DNA from: Pyrinomonadaceae bacterium
Lineage (GTDB): Bacteria > Acidobacteriota > Blastocatellia > Pyrinomonadales > Pyrinomonadaceae
Assembly: GCA_019694395.1 (NCBI GenBank)
Contig: JAIBCC010000006.1
Span: forward strand, 62,001 to 126,000
DNA: 64,000 nucleotides
Direction of reading: 5' to 3'
The notes beneath the pieces were generated by a model. It did no database searches and was not told the origin of the DNA. It saw only the letters and a list, made by a program, of their open reading frames with translations. Shown one piece after another: positions 9,571 through 18,081 of the stretch. The number at the start of each line of letters is the position of its first letter. Position 1 is the stretch's first letter. The translations under genes were made by a program, and so were the position numbers.

Positions 9571-10490
9571 GAAATTTATCAGTCAGAACCTGGGTTTTAA
9601 TAGGTTTCGTAATTTCCATCACCGGTATTTTTTTGAATGTTCCGATAGTTGCGGAATTAAACAATAAAATCCGTGATGTCGAAACCGAACTGACGGACAT
9701 TAAAGAATCGCTTCGCACACAGGCAAACGAGATTAGTCGCGCCGATCTGGAAGATGGGCTTTTTACGATTTTGAATCATATTTCGAAATCACAAACGGGT
9801 GAAGAGAGAAAAAATTCAGGTGAAGATGCAGTTCTTATTCGTCAAAGTTTTCTCCAACGCGTCTATGCCGCCGCCAATGAAATTCCTGCCAGCGACGTTC
9901 TGAAAGCCGAAATTGAGCAAATGTCCGGCGACGTGAAGTTCATCGAAAAATATCTCGAAGCAGGAAAGGCAAGAGAAGCAGGAAATACTGCCGAAGCGGA
10001 TAGATTATTTAAAGAAGGCGAAGCTCTTGAAAAAGAAGCTGCCGAGCCGAAATCCGAACTCGGCAAAAAACTCAAAGAAGCAGTTAAAACTGCCGATCCC
10101 GACAAATTAGCAGACAAAACTACCAACGAAATTATTTTAGCAACAATTCCCGCACTTAAATCAGCGAACGAAACCTTTCTCGCCAGCTTTGCCAAAAAAG
10201 AGGCGAAAATTAAGGAATTAAACGAAAGAAAAGAATATCTGTCGTGGTGGTCGAATGTTCTGACTTATCTCGCAGTTTCACTCCAATTATTCGGTCTGTT
10301 ATGCGTATTGCAAAAAGATTTACCGGTTCAGGAAATTAAAGACAATGTGGCTGAAGTCAAAGACGATACAAAAGAAGTTCTGAGCGAATTACAAAACGTC
10401 AAAGAAGAATCGCAAGAAGCAAAAGATTTACTGGCGGAATTGGAAGAAGACTTAAAATCCGCCATCGAAAAAGTTGACAAAAATAAGTAA
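9567..10490 (+). CDS. Membrane-anchored coiled-coil protein, unknown
   Basis: 307 residues. Helix 1 (about 9-27, TWVLIGFVISITGIFL) is an N-terminal anchor and helix 2 (about 228-250) is WWSNVLTYLAVSLQLFGLLC. Between them is an Ala/Glu/Lys-rich, highly helical domain. After helix 2 a second coiled coil runs to the end (VAEVKDDTKEVLSELQNVKE). It has no kinase, GGDEF or HAMP domain that I recognise. The layout suggests a periplasmic helical domain and a cytoplasmic coiled-coil tail. Translational coupling to a CheY-like receiver suggests a signalling accessory role, which is inference. Confidence 0.6.
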   Translation: MRNLSVRTWVLIGFVISITGIFLNVPIVAELNNKIRDVETELTDIKESLRTQANEISRADLEDGLFTILNHISKSQTGEERKNSGEDAVLIRQSFLQRVYAAANEIPASDVLKAEIEQMSGDVKFIEKYLEAGKAREAGNTAEADRLFKEGEALEKEAAEPKSELGKKLKEAVKTADPDKLADKTTNEIILATIPALKSANETFLASFAKKEAKIKELNERKEYLSWWSNVLTYLAVSLQLFGLLCVLQKDLPVQEIKDNVAEVKDDTKEVLSELQNVKEESQEAKDLLAELEEDLKSAIEKVDKNK

Positions 10491-10530
10491 AAAAGATGGG
10501 ATACCCCCAAATTGAGGAGAAAAAAAAACA

Positions 10531-11226
10531 ATGAAAAAAACAACCAAGTTTATCGCATTTTTAACCATCGTCGGAGTCTTTATCGGCACTTCGGCAAACA
10601 TTGCAGTTGCCAAGGCTTTTGCCAAAACGTCTGAAAAACACAAAGTTCACTTGACTGCTGATGTGGTCGGCAAAGTCGGTGTCACGGATGAAGAAGTCTC
10701 ACAGGCTTTTGAAGAAGCCCTTGGCGAACAGTTCAACGCTGAATTTGTTGACGAAAAGGGCGATGGTGTGGAAGAAGTGAAAGTTGTCATTCAAATTGAT
10801 GATGCAGATGATGACGACGACGGAACTCCTGATGCTGCTGATAACGATGACAATGGCGATGGAATTGATGATAGTCAGGAAAAAATTGCCATAGTTGATT
10901 TAGACAAAGAGTCAGACCTACTTAACGAAATTAAAGATACCAAAGTCGGTGAAGGAATGAATATTTTAATTTCTACCAATGACGAAGCGCATCACATTTT
11001 GAAAATGCAAACCAAAGCCGATCCGCCAGCAGAAGGCAGCGCACAAGCATTTAAGTTCAAAAATGCAATGATGAACGGGTTTGCGCCGAGTTCAAATCGC
11101 CGCTTTGTTCCAAAATGGTTGAAAACCACTTTTACCGTTGTCAGATACACCGCCAGAGGCATCAGTTGTGCCACCGGAAGTTTTAGCGCGTGTTTTGGCT
11201 TATTGGTTGAAGGCTATGCTAAATAA
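10531..11226 (+). CDS. Exported protein with Asp-rich calcium-type run, unknown
   Basis: 231 residues behind GAGGAG. The signal peptide is MKKTTKFIAFLTIVGVFIGT and likely ends at AVA around residue 27. Residues 90-114 are a run of Asp with Gly and Asn (DDADDDDDGTPDAADNDDN) like thrombospondin type-3 calcium repeats. A second gene in this array (21201) has a similar acidic run followed by a similar segment, so the two N-terminal regions may be homologous. First gene of the exported array. Function not recognised. Confidence 0.7.
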   Translation: MKKTTKFIAFLTIVGVFIGTSANIAVAKAFAKTSEKHKVHLTADVVGKVGVTDEEVSQAFEEALGEQFNAEFVDEKGDGVEEVKVVIQIDDADDDDDGTPDAADNDDNGDGIDDSQEKIAIVDLDKESDLLNEIKDTKVGEGMNILISTNDEAHHILKMQTKADPPAEGSAQAFKFKNAMMNGFAPSSNRRFVPKWLKTTFTVVRYTARGISCATGSFSACFGLLVEGYAK

Positions 11227-11229
11227 GTG

Positions 11230-11283
11230 ATTTTGGATTTTAGATTTTGGATTTTGGATTGCATTTTAATCCAAAATCCAATC
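11230..11283. repeat. Heptad repeat ATTTTGG with inverted copy
   Basis: Four heptads (ATTTTGG, ATTTTAG, ATTTTGG, ATTTTGG; 11230-11257) start three bases after the previous stop. They are followed by the inverse AATCCAAAATCCAAT at about 11269-11283. The hairpin sits between two genes of the array, 20 bases before the ribosome site of the next. Confidence 0.6.
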
Positions 11284-11304
11284 GGGATAGATAAGGAGAA
11301 AACA

Positions 11305-12315
11305 ATGAGAAGTATTAAATTCAAATTAGCAATTATTATTCTATTAACAACAACTCTCGCAATAGTTGCCAATGCTCAAACAACTTACTGGCTCGGCACA
11401 CGCGACGGCGACCAAATCCGTTTTGAAACCAAAATTCCGGCTGATGCGGTCAAGGTCATTATGAATAATTCTCCTGCTCCCGGACGCGGTGCGGATACAA
11501 CTCCGCGTTTTCGCTCGTTCACACACACGATTGACGGCAAGGCAATGAAATTTTACGCCAACGAATTAGCCTGGGAAACTCCGAAACTTTCCGAAGGCGG
11601 TCTGACCTGGGCGGTTGATGCCGGATTAGGCGCAGATTGGCGAAACTGCAATATCAAAGACGAATTATGGCAGGATTTTTCCGATGCGCTCAAATCAATT
11701 GCGACCAACTCAGGCGGTTGGAGTGTGGCAAAAGTCGTAATGGCGGAAAGCACAGGTAACGATCATCCGACGGTTGCGCTTAATCCCGACGGCAGTTACG
11801 GCAAAATGGCGGCTGATAAAGAAGCTGAATTCAAGCTCGCCGATATGAGTTCAAAATCGAGTCTGACCGAAGACGAACTCAACGAAGCCCGCGATTATTG
11901 GCTCGCAATCGTCAACGCCGGACGCGCCAATCCGAATTACCGCAAGGAAGCGGGTGCTAAGAAAAATCTTGATCTGCAATCAGGTTTGAAACCGCTCGTT
12001 TTGAACGAGTTTTACAACAAAGCCGCTCAGATCCAAGCCGAATATTGCGCTCGTGTTCAGCAGGCAACTCACGATAACACCGATGCGGGAATGGCAACGG
12101 TCGAATCACGGCTCAAATCAGTTGGTTACGACAAAGGCGCGTATGAAGCGGCGGGACAAGGCGGACTCCTTAATCAATGCCCAACCTGCTGGATGAAGAG
12201 CGAAACACATCATCGTCCGTGGTGGAATATTGAAGGTCAGGTTGTGACCGAAGTCGGTTTCGGCGTGGCTAAAGCGGCAAATGGTAATTGGTATTTTGTG
12301 GCTGTGATTGGGTAG
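11305..12315 (+). CDS. Exported CAP-superfamily protein
   Basis: 336 residues starting at ATG 11305 with AAGGAG seven bases upstream; the longer frame starting at 11227 is coded by the heptad repeat and is rejected. Signal peptide MRSIKFKLAIIILLTTTLAI ending at ANAQ. The N-terminal domain (about 30-150) is unknown. The C-terminal part is CAP/SCP-like: ARDYWLAIVNAGRANPNYR, PLVLNEFYNKAAQIQAEYCA, THDN, WWNIEGQVVTEVGFGVA. CAP domains occur in secreted proteins of all kingdoms, with varied roles (lipid binding, protease inhibition, cell-wall association). One of five in this array. Confidence 0.75.
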   Translation: MRSIKFKLAIIILLTTTLAIVANAQTTYWLGTRDGDQIRFETKIPADAVKVIMNNSPAPGRGADTTPRFRSFTHTIDGKAMKFYANELAWETPKLSEGGLTWAVDAGLGADWRNCNIKDELWQDFSDALKSIATNSGGWSVAKVVMAESTGNDHPTVALNPDGSYGKMAADKEAEFKLADMSSKSSLTEDELNEARDYWLAIVNAGRANPNYRKEAGAKKNLDLQSGLKPLVLNEFYNKAAQIQAEYCARVQQATHDNTDAGMATVESRLKSVGYDKGAYEAAGQGGLLNQCPTCWMKSETHHRPWWNIEGQVVTEVGFGVAKAANGNWYFVAVIG

Positions 12316-12341
12316 CCATAGTTTTCTGAAGGAAAAAAGCA

Positions 12342-12875
12342 ATGAAAAGAATTTCAAAAATATTTTGTCTAGTAATGATCGCAGTTTTATTCGGTGTGTT
12401 GAATTTAGTAAACGCTCAGACCGAAGAAGAAAATCTGCCGCCGATTGAGAAATGGGAAACTATTTCGGATGTCAATTTAACGCTCGGCTTTGTCAAAGGC
12501 TGGGATTCGGATGGAGGAGCGGCTTCGGTTGCCGGAGTTGCTCCCGGCGGTAAGATTCGTATTCACGCTTACATTTCCCAACACAATTCCTTTGACGAAA
12601 TTCGCGGCGCACTCCAAAGCGAATTCAGCAGTTGGTGCAACGATGTGGAAATGGACGAATCGGTTTTGCCGGATGAAATTAACGGGCTTCAGGTCTTTTC
12701 GATGAACGGCAAAGGAAAACTCAAAGATGACGGTTCGGCAGTTGATATTTTTGTGGATTTTATCGAAGTGAAAGACAAGATCGTGGTGCTGGCGGCGTAT
12801 GGTTTTCACGAAGGAATGGAAGAACATTTTAACGAATATATGGCGACCCGCAACAGCGTCAAAGCGGCGGAATAA
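12342..12875 (+). CDS. Exported protein, unknown
   Basis: 177 residues with signal peptide MKRISKIFCLVMIAVLFGVL ending at VNAQ. The mature part is mixed alpha/beta with WETISDVNLTLGFVKGW near the start, and one Cys in SSWCNDVEMDES. The pattern (a short secreted domain with a Trp-rich start and amphipathic strands) resembles the stress-response DUF1795/PsbP-like fold, but I cannot confirm that. It ends just before the ribosome site of the next gene. Confidence 0.65.
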   Translation: MKRISKIFCLVMIAVLFGVLNLVNAQTEEENLPPIEKWETISDVNLTLGFVKGWDSDGGAASVAGVAPGGKIRIHAYISQHNSFDEIRGALQSEFSSWCNDVEMDESVLPDEINGLQVFSMNGKGKLKDDGSAVDIFVDFIEVKDKIVVLAAYGFHEGMEEHFNEYMATRNSVKAAE

Positions 12876-12885
12876 GGAGCAAACT

Positions 12886-13389
12886 ATGTTGAAATCGGAA
12901 AACAAAAAAATTATTCAAAGAATCCTGTTAGCCGTGATTCTCGGAATCGGATTATTTTTCACCGCCGCAATGAATCAACGGTCAAATGTTCAGGCAAGTA
13001 AAGGCTCGTTTTTAGCCCTAATCAATCTGATTCCGGCAGATACCAGATTATTATGCAAGATGACTGGCACCTGGGTTGAAAGCAATGACGAATTTAAATT
13101 TGAAGCTATTTATTTGGCAAAGAAAGATTCGGACATATTAGCCGGAAGATACACTAATCCCGGGTTCGCAGATGCAGACGTAAACGGCGACGTGAAAAGT
13201 GGCGTAGCAATCATTACCTTGACATATAACGATCAGGGTCACAAAGGAATGACCAAAAAACTCGTTGGAAAAAGCAGTCGGGATCGTTTGAAAAATGAAT
13301 TAATAATTGAGGGAAATTACAAAACCTTTCTTGGGACTAACGATATAAAAATGGACGGCACATTCAAAATAGTGGCGAAGTGCAAATAA
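12886..13389 (+). CDS. Exported protein, lipocalin-like, unknown
   Basis: 167 residues from ATG 12886, with AAGGAG at 12874-12879 overlapping the previous stop. Signal segment about 9-30 (IIQRILLAVILGIGLFFTAA). The mature part has MTGTWVESNDEFKFEAIYLA and then alternating strands with GRYT, IITLTYNDQG, LIIEGNYKTF and DGTFKIVAKC. This is a small beta-barrel pattern of the kind seen in the KWEG proteins further down. Function unknown. Confidence 0.65.
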   Translation: MLKSENKKIIQRILLAVILGIGLFFTAAMNQRSNVQASKGSFLALINLIPADTRLLCKMTGTWVESNDEFKFEAIYLAKKDSDILAGRYTNPGFADADVNGDVKSGVAIITLTYNDQGHKGMTKKLVGKSSRDRLKNELIIEGNYKTFLGTNDIKMDGTFKIVAKCK

Positions 13390-13407
13390 AACCTTGGAGC
13401 AAAAAAG

Positions 13408-13812
13408 ATGAAAAAACTTATTTTATTTTCAGTTTTATTATTCGCAATTTCAACCGCTGCCTTTGCCCAATCATCATTCCAAATGCCGCTTGGAACATTT
13501 TCGGGCAGCGGTAAGATTGTCGGCAAAGTTCACACGGTCAAATTGGTCAACGAACTAGGCAATTTTCTGCTGACCTACGGCGGCGCAACCAAATGCACCA
13601 CGATCTTGAAAGAAACTTCGGTTCCGGGATTGTTTGAAGAAACCGACATTTGGGACAGCAAAACCGGCAAAGTTTCGACAAAATCGTGTCAGGAAAAAGG
13701 CTTTGTCTTCTTGGTCAAAACCAAAACCGGGATGAATTATCACTGGGGCGCGAATCAGGATGAAGCACAGGCAAAACCATCGCCTGTAATGTTGAAAAAA
13801 ATTAAAAATTAA
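13408..13812 (+). CDS. Small exported protein, unknown
   Basis: 134 residues with TTGGAGC upstream and signal peptide MKKLILFSVLLFAISTAAFA. The mature part is about 113 residues, begins QSSFQMPLGTFSGSGKIVGK, has two Cys (TKCTT and TKSCQ) that could form a disulfide, and ends in a Lys-rich tail. Likely a small secreted beta protein. Not recognised. Confidence 0.65.
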   Translation: MKKLILFSVLLFAISTAAFAQSSFQMPLGTFSGSGKIVGKVHTVKLVNELGNFLLTYGGATKCTTILKETSVPGLFEETDIWDSKTGKVSTKSCQEKGFVFLVKTKTGMNYHWGANQDEAQAKPSPVMLKKIKN

Positions 13813-13827
13813 AATCAGGACTTCGGT

Positions 13828-13926
13828 CTTTGGCTTTTGGTTTTTGAAGGAAACAAATTGATGAATTTCAAAGTTATTCAATTTATTTAAAAAATCAAAT
13901 ACCAAAGACCAAAAATCAAAAATCAA
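13828..13926. repeat. Heptad foldback repeat
   Basis: Heptads GGTCTTT, GGCTTTT, GGTTTTT (about 13834-13854) are answered by inverse heptads AAATCAA, ATACCAA, AGACCAA, AAATCAA, AAATCAA (about 13890-13926). The 35-base loop holds a nine-codon frame (13861-13890) that I do not regard as a gene. It lies directly in front of the PqqD-fusion gene. Confidence 0.6.
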
Positions 13927-13931
13927 CTTTT

Positions 13932-14525
13932 ATGAAACTACCGCAAATCAGAAACAAAAACATCGTGATTCAGGAAATTGGCGATGAAATAATGATTTAC
14001 GATCTGGAAATTAACAAAGCTTATTGTCTGAACGAAACTTCGGCAATCGTTTATCAAAACTGTGATGGCAAAACGAATTTTGCAGACTTGAACAGTAAAT
14101 ACAATTTTCCCAATGAAATAATCTATTTGGCTTTGGATCAATTAAACAAAGAAAATTTGCTCGGAAAAGATACGGATTTTGTTTCGCCGTTCAATGGAAT
14201 GTCACGGCGCGAAATCGTTAAAAAAGTCGGTCTCGGTTCAATGATCGCGCTTCCTGTAATTGCTTCAATAATTGCACCGGCAGCAGTTAATGCAGCCAGT
14301 GGCTGCGCTCCGGGATTACTTGCACCGGGACAGCCAACAATTTTTGTTTGTGCAGGAAACATAGGTGATTGTCTTTTTTTTAATGGCTGCGGTCCAACGG
14401 GAGTTCCCGGTTTTGACGCACCGGTTGAATGTTGCAGCGGAATGGCAATGCTTGGAACTTGTTCGCCACAACCGCTTCCGCCGGCAGGTCCCGGGGGTGA
14501 GACTTGCCCGTGTATTTGTGTTTAG
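13932..14525 (+). CDS. PqqD-type domain fused to internal Tat-like signal and Cys-rich tail
   Basis: 197 residues. Residues 1-85 resemble PqqD/RiPP recognition elements: IVIQEIGDEIMIYDLEINKA, then YCLNETSAIVYQNCDGKT and IIYLALDQLNKENLL. Residues 91-98 are a twin-arginine motif, SRREIVKK, followed by a hydrophobic helix (about 100-118) and a possible cleavage site AVNAAS near 122. The last 75 residues hold ten Cys (125, 140, 147, 153, 167, 168, 177, 192, 194, 196) with Gly and Pro, ending CPCICV. A peptide-recognition fold placed ahead of an export signal is odd: the domain would be left behind on cleavage. The tail could be a modified or disulfide-rich exported peptide. No radical-SAM, YcaO or peptidase partner gene is nearby. 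No clear ribosome site. Confidence 0.75.
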   Translation: MKLPQIRNKNIVIQEIGDEIMIYDLEINKAYCLNETSAIVYQNCDGKTNFADLNSKYNFPNEIIYLALDQLNKENLLGKDTDFVSPFNGMSRREIVKKVGLGSMIALPVIASIIAPAAVNAASGCAPGLLAPGQPTIFVCAGNIGDCLFFNGCGPTGVPGFDAPVECCSGMAMLGTCSPQPLPPAGPGGETCPCICV

Positions 14526-14549
14526 AGATTTTGAGGAGAATTTTTTGAA

Positions 14550-15329
14550 ATGAGAAGATTATTTACTTTATTGATGTTAGCGGCACTTTTCGGTGCTTTT
14601 ACAGTTGCAGTTTCAGCCCAGAAAAAATGCGGCAAAAAAGAAGATGACGAAAAATACGAGCAAACTTTTCGCAATGCGACGGATAAAACGATAACCGTCA
14701 AAGTGATTGACGAAAACTGCAACGAACATCCCGTCACGATTAAATCGGGCAAAGCGGGCAAATACGAATCGGTTTATTCCGGCTATCTTTTTGTTGCCGA
14801 TATTGGCGGCGAAACCAAAGAATTTACTGCCGCTTATTCAAATTACGTCATCACCATCGGCGCACACGAATCGGACGACCACAGAGAAAGTTTTTTACAA
14901 ACGGTCAATCACATCCGTCAGGGAAACAATCTGTCTCCGATGGAATTTGACGACAAATTAAACCAAGCCGCGCAATGGTTTGCCGATCTTTTGGCAAAAT
15001 ATGAAGCGGATAGTGCCGGACACGATGCTGTTGCCGCAGGCGGAAGCGAATACGCGAGTATGCAGGATGTCGGACAACGCGCCACACATTTTGGTTGGAA
15101 AGAAAAAACAGGCGTGGCAGAAGTTGTGGCGGGCGATAATTTGCTGAATTTACCAAAAGGTGCGATTGGCGGAGGTTTTGCGCTCGGTTGGTCATCCAGC
15201 ACGACACATTATGCGCCATTTTTTGACATAGGCGAACAAAAATTTAACCGGGTTGGATTCGGCATTGCACCATCGAAAAAAACTAAGGACAAATATTACG
15301 CCGTTGCAGTTTTCGGCACGGTTGAATAA
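14550..15329 (+). CDS. Exported CAP-superfamily protein
   Basis: 259 residues; GAGGAG lies 11 bases upstream. Signal peptide MRRLFTLLMLAALFGAFTVA ending at VSAQ. A small beta domain (about 35-110: RNATDKTITVKVIDENCNEH) precedes a CAP domain: FLQTVNHIRQGNNLSPMEFD, LNQAAQWFADLLA, AGHDAV, THFGWKEKTGVAEVV and FNRVGFGIAPSKKTKDKYYA. Two Cys in the N-terminal half may pair. The second of five CAP proteins in the array. Confidence 0.75.
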   Translation: MRRLFTLLMLAALFGAFTVAVSAQKKCGKKEDDEKYEQTFRNATDKTITVKVIDENCNEHPVTIKSGKAGKYESVYSGYLFVADIGGETKEFTAAYSNYVITIGAHESDDHRESFLQTVNHIRQGNNLSPMEFDDKLNQAAQWFADLLAKYEADSAGHDAVAAGGSEYASMQDVGQRATHFGWKEKTGVAEVVAGDNLLNLPKGAIGGGFALGWSSSTTHYAPFFDIGEQKFNRVGFGIAPSKKTKDKYYAVAVFGTVE

Positions 15330-15484
15330 CTGAAAACCCGATTTCTAAAACTTAAATAAACAGCATAAAAAATGACAGACGGCATTGCCTGATTTGGCGA
15401 TGTCAGCAATAAGTGCGTTCTTTTTCAACAAAACAAGGCGCAAGGTAAATTAAACAAACACAAAAATAGTGAGGAGAAAAAACA

Positions 15485-16483
15485 ATGAAATTGAGAAAAT
15501 TACAATCGATCTTTTTAGCAGTTTTACTGGCACTTTTCAGCTTTGGAACAACTTTGGCTTGTGACGGATTGCCCGAACAAGTCACTCAATTTTCCGACGA
15601 ATTGTCACAAGCAGGCGTGAAAATTGACTGCAAAGTTAATCAAGTTGTTAATTGGGCGGTCAATCACGGTTCGGGCGATCCGTTTAACAATGCTCTTAAA
15701 ATGTTATCAGGAATTGGCTATCGTCCGGCGCAGGGAGCGCGGTCTTTCGGTCAGGATATGATTGACGCTTACCGCAAAAAGGAAGGTGGAATTCCGAAAG
15801 CCTTTGCCGGCTGGAAAGATGCGATGGTCGCGGTTGTTTATCTGCCGAATGACAAACAATACATTCCTCTCAATTATTTTGAAATCAAAAAAAATGCGGT
15901 TTCCGAATTTACCGTCAAAATCGAATATGACAAGGACAGTAATTTTTCCGATGCCGATAAACAAAAAATCGAAGAAGCTGTTGGCTGGTGGAAAAGTCAA
16001 ATCGCTGACAAATTTGAAATTACACTTGAATTTCATCTTGATCCGAGTCTTCCCGCCGGCGGAACAACTTTAGTGGGCGATGTTCCGGGATCGTGTATGG
16101 ATCACCAACCTGGTTACGCCGAAATTAAATTAAAAGAAGTCAATACTTCGCTGGTCAGTCACGAAATCGGACACGCGCTGGGCATCGGCACAGCCGCCAT
16201 TTTCAAAAAAGGCAATGTCTGTTCACAAATGGCGGAACTCGCCAAAAGTGTTCCTGATATTAGCGTCAGCAGTGCGCGAATGGAGGGCGATAAATTCTTT
16301 GGCACCATCAGTAAAGGTATTTTGATGGTAGCCGATCAGGACGGTGATTACGGTCACGTCGCCAGTTCGGAAAAAGACGACAACGGAAATCCGTCCGCTG
16401 TTCAACCCGGTTTAGGCGGAAAGCCTTCGCAAAAAGACATCCGCATTTTAGAAGATTTGGGCTACGAATTTAAAGGAAACTAA
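15485..16483 (+). CDS. Exported zincin-like metalloprotease
   Basis: 332 residues behind GTGAGGAG. The signal peptide (MKLRKLQSIFLAVLLALFSF) ends at TLAC, so it could be a lipoprotein. The zinc motif HEIGHALGIG starts at residue 226, preceded by EIKLKEVNTSLVS. The metzincin third ligand (His or Asp at +10) is absent; a Thr is there. The end, SQKDIRILEDLGYEFKGN, is like the closing helix of matrixin-type domains. The N-terminal ~110 residues (PEQVTQFSDELSQAGVKIDC) are unknown. It may process other proteins of the array. Confidence 0.75.
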   Translation: MKLRKLQSIFLAVLLALFSFGTTLACDGLPEQVTQFSDELSQAGVKIDCKVNQVVNWAVNHGSGDPFNNALKMLSGIGYRPAQGARSFGQDMIDAYRKKEGGIPKAFAGWKDAMVAVVYLPNDKQYIPLNYFEIKKNAVSEFTVKIEYDKDSNFSDADKQKIEEAVGWWKSQIADKFEITLEFHLDPSLPAGGTTLVGDVPGSCMDHQPGYAEIKLKEVNTSLVSHEIGHALGIGTAAIFKKGNVCSQMAELAKSVPDISVSSARMEGDKFFGTISKGILMVADQDGDYGHVASSEKDDNGNPSAVQPGLGGKPSQKDIRILEDLGYEFKGN

Positions 16484-16485
16484 CA

Positions 16486-16552
16486 GGATTGCGGATTGCA
16501 GATTTGGGATTGCGGATTGTTTTTAACAATCTCAAATCCGTAACCCCAAATC
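16486..16552. repeat. Heptad repeat GGATTGC with inverted copy
   Basis: Five heptads (GGATTGC, GGATTGC, AGATTTG, GGATTGC, GGATTGT; 16486-16520) begin three bases after the protease stop. An inverse copy (CAATCTCAAATCCGTAACCC, about 16528-16547) follows. The hairpin loop is short. It belongs to the same repeat class as 11230 and 13828. Confidence 0.6.
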
Positions 16553-16596
16553 GAATGTATTTCCGCATTTTCCAAAGCAATTAATCAAGGAGAATT

Positions 16597-17073
16597 ATGC
16601 AAATGAAAAAAATAATTTTAGTGATGATTTTTACATTTTTGTCGGCACTTGCCGTAAATGTTTCAGCCCAGGATTTAACGGGCAAATGGGAAGGAACTTT
16701 GTTGTGGTCGGGTAACGCCGGAGTCAAAGACGAAGTTTATGACTGGGCAGAAGGCAAATGGCAGAACACCACCCGAACTCCGGCTAAATTTTCCTTAGAA
16801 CTGGAAAAAGGCGATGAGGATAACAAATATCAGGGTTCATATAACTATTCAAATGGCACTAATTTATTGAAGTTTACTGCAATATTTGAAGATATGATGC
16901 TCAAAGGCTCCAGCGGCGCAATTATCAAAGGCGGTCGGCAATGGGGCGGCTATGTTGAGCTTAAATACCGCGAAGAAGACGGCAAAAAATATCTCGAAGG
17001 CTCTTGGCGAACGTCCGAAAAAACCAATGTTTGGGAAGCCAGAGTGGCTCTGCGTTTAGAAGACGGAAATTAA
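16597..17073 (+). CDS. Small exported KWEG-domain protein
   Basis: 158 residues (156 if the ATG at 16603 is used), with AAGGAG nine bases upstream. Signal peptide MKKIILVMIFTFLSALAVNV ending at SAQ. The mature part begins DLTGKWEGTLLWSGNAGV, contains FSLELEKGDEDNKYQGSYNY, LKGSSGAI, VELKYREEDGKKYLEGSW and WEARVALRLED. The same skeleton starts the next two genes, so these are tandem paralogs. The fold looks like a small beta-barrel (lipocalin-like). Function unknown. Confidence 0.7.
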   Translation: MQMKKIILVMIFTFLSALAVNVSAQDLTGKWEGTLLWSGNAGVKDEVYDWAEGKWQNTTRTPAKFSLELEKGDEDNKYQGSYNYSNGTNLLKFTAIFEDMMLKGSSGAIIKGGRQWGGYVELKYREEDGKKYLEGSWRTSEKTNVWEARVALRLEDGN

Positions 17074-17091
17074 TCAAGGAAAACGAAGAAG

Positions 17092-18063
17092 ATGAAAAAA
17101 CTTTTTACTTTAATGTTGTCGGTGCTGTTTTTTTGCCTTTTGTCAGTCAATATTTTCGCGCAGGATGTGGCGGGAAAATGGGAAGGCACGCTGAACTATA
17201 AACAATTCAACGGCGCATTCGATAACGTCAGCTACGATTGGGATTTTGAAAAATGGAACACGGTTTTCACCATTTACCAGATCAATCTGGAATTAAAACA
17301 AGTTAACGGCGCGAAATACACCGGAACTTATTTTATGAATTGCAAAGGTTGCACCGCTCCGAGCGAATTTCGTTTTGATGCAGTGTTTAACGACCCCGAG
17401 CTGAAAGGCGCAACCGAAGGCTTACCGACCAAAGGCGGCAACAATCCCGCTTATATGGAACTCAATTTGCGCGAAGACAACGGCAAATTTTATCTCGAAG
17501 GAATGTGGCGCACCAGCAAAACCGGAACGGCGTGGCAAGGCAAAATCGCCCTTAAACAAACTTCGGGCGGCGGCAATGCCAACAACAACGCCAACAACAA
17601 TGCCAATAATAAACAGCCGGACAACAACGCACAGGCAATCGAAGAAGACGTTCCCTACCACATTGAACGCAGCGATATGGATCGTTTCCTGCGGTTGTCG
17701 TCGGATAAAGAAAAAGTTTTGACCGATAACGAAGGCAGTAATGAGGAAAAGCAATGGAAATTTACCAAAGCTCCGGGCAAATATGCCGATTACTACCGCA
17801 TTATTCCCGTCAGCAAAGATGATCATTGTCTCGAAGTTGAACCAAACGACGGCAAAGTTTCGCTTAAACCGTGCGAAGACAAAGATTCAGGCGAGCAATA
17901 TTGGGCGATTGAAAAGAAAGGCGAATTTTATTTTCTGCGTTGTATCGGCACGAAAGGAACACAAGTTCTCGACAACGACAGCACCAACGGCGAAGGACAC
18001 ACCATCGTCCGCCGCAAGGAAGATGATGATGCCAGCCAACTTTGGAAAATAGTCAAACAATAA
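17092..18063 (+). CDS. Exported KWEG domain plus ricin-type trefoil-like protein
   Basis: 323 residues, signal peptide MKKLFTLMLSVLFFCLLSVN ending at IFAQ. Residues 22-155 are the KWEG domain (DVAGKWEGTLNYKQFNG, ELNLREDNGKFYLEGMWRTS). A linker rich in Asn (GGGNANNNANNNANNKQPDN) follows. Residues ~185-323 look like a beta-trefoil: three QxW-like repeats ending EKQWKFTKAP, EQYWAIEKKG and SQLWKIVKQ. Such domains bind sugars in ricin-type lectins. Two Cys pairs (HCLEVE, KPCED) may form disulfides. The paralog downstream has the same plan. Confidence 0.7.
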   Translation: MKKLFTLMLSVLFFCLLSVNIFAQDVAGKWEGTLNYKQFNGAFDNVSYDWDFEKWNTVFTIYQINLELKQVNGAKYTGTYFMNCKGCTAPSEFRFDAVFNDPELKGATEGLPTKGGNNPAYMELNLREDNGKFYLEGMWRTSKTGTAWQGKIALKQTSGGGNANNNANNNANNKQPDNNAQAIEEDVPYHIERSDMDRFLRLSSDKEKVLTDNEGSNEEKQWKFTKAPGKYADYYRIIPVSKDDHCLEVEPNDGKVSLKPCEDKDSGEQYWAIEKKGEFYFLRCIGTKGTQVLDNDSTNGEGHTIVRRKEDDDASQLWKIVKQ

Positions 18064-18081
18064 TTTTTAGAGAGAAAAAAA

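Noticed and set aside
11227..11304. N-terminal extension of the CAP protein
   Set aside because: Encoded by the ATTTTGG heptads; the ATG at 11305 has the ribosome site and the signal peptide.
12477..12905. Minus-strand frame of 142 codons across two array genes
   Set aside because: Antisense to two signal-peptide genes with good ribosome sites; no coding features.
13861..13890. Nine-codon frame with a weak ribosome site
   Set aside because: Lies in the loop of a heptad foldback and is too short to support as a leader peptide.
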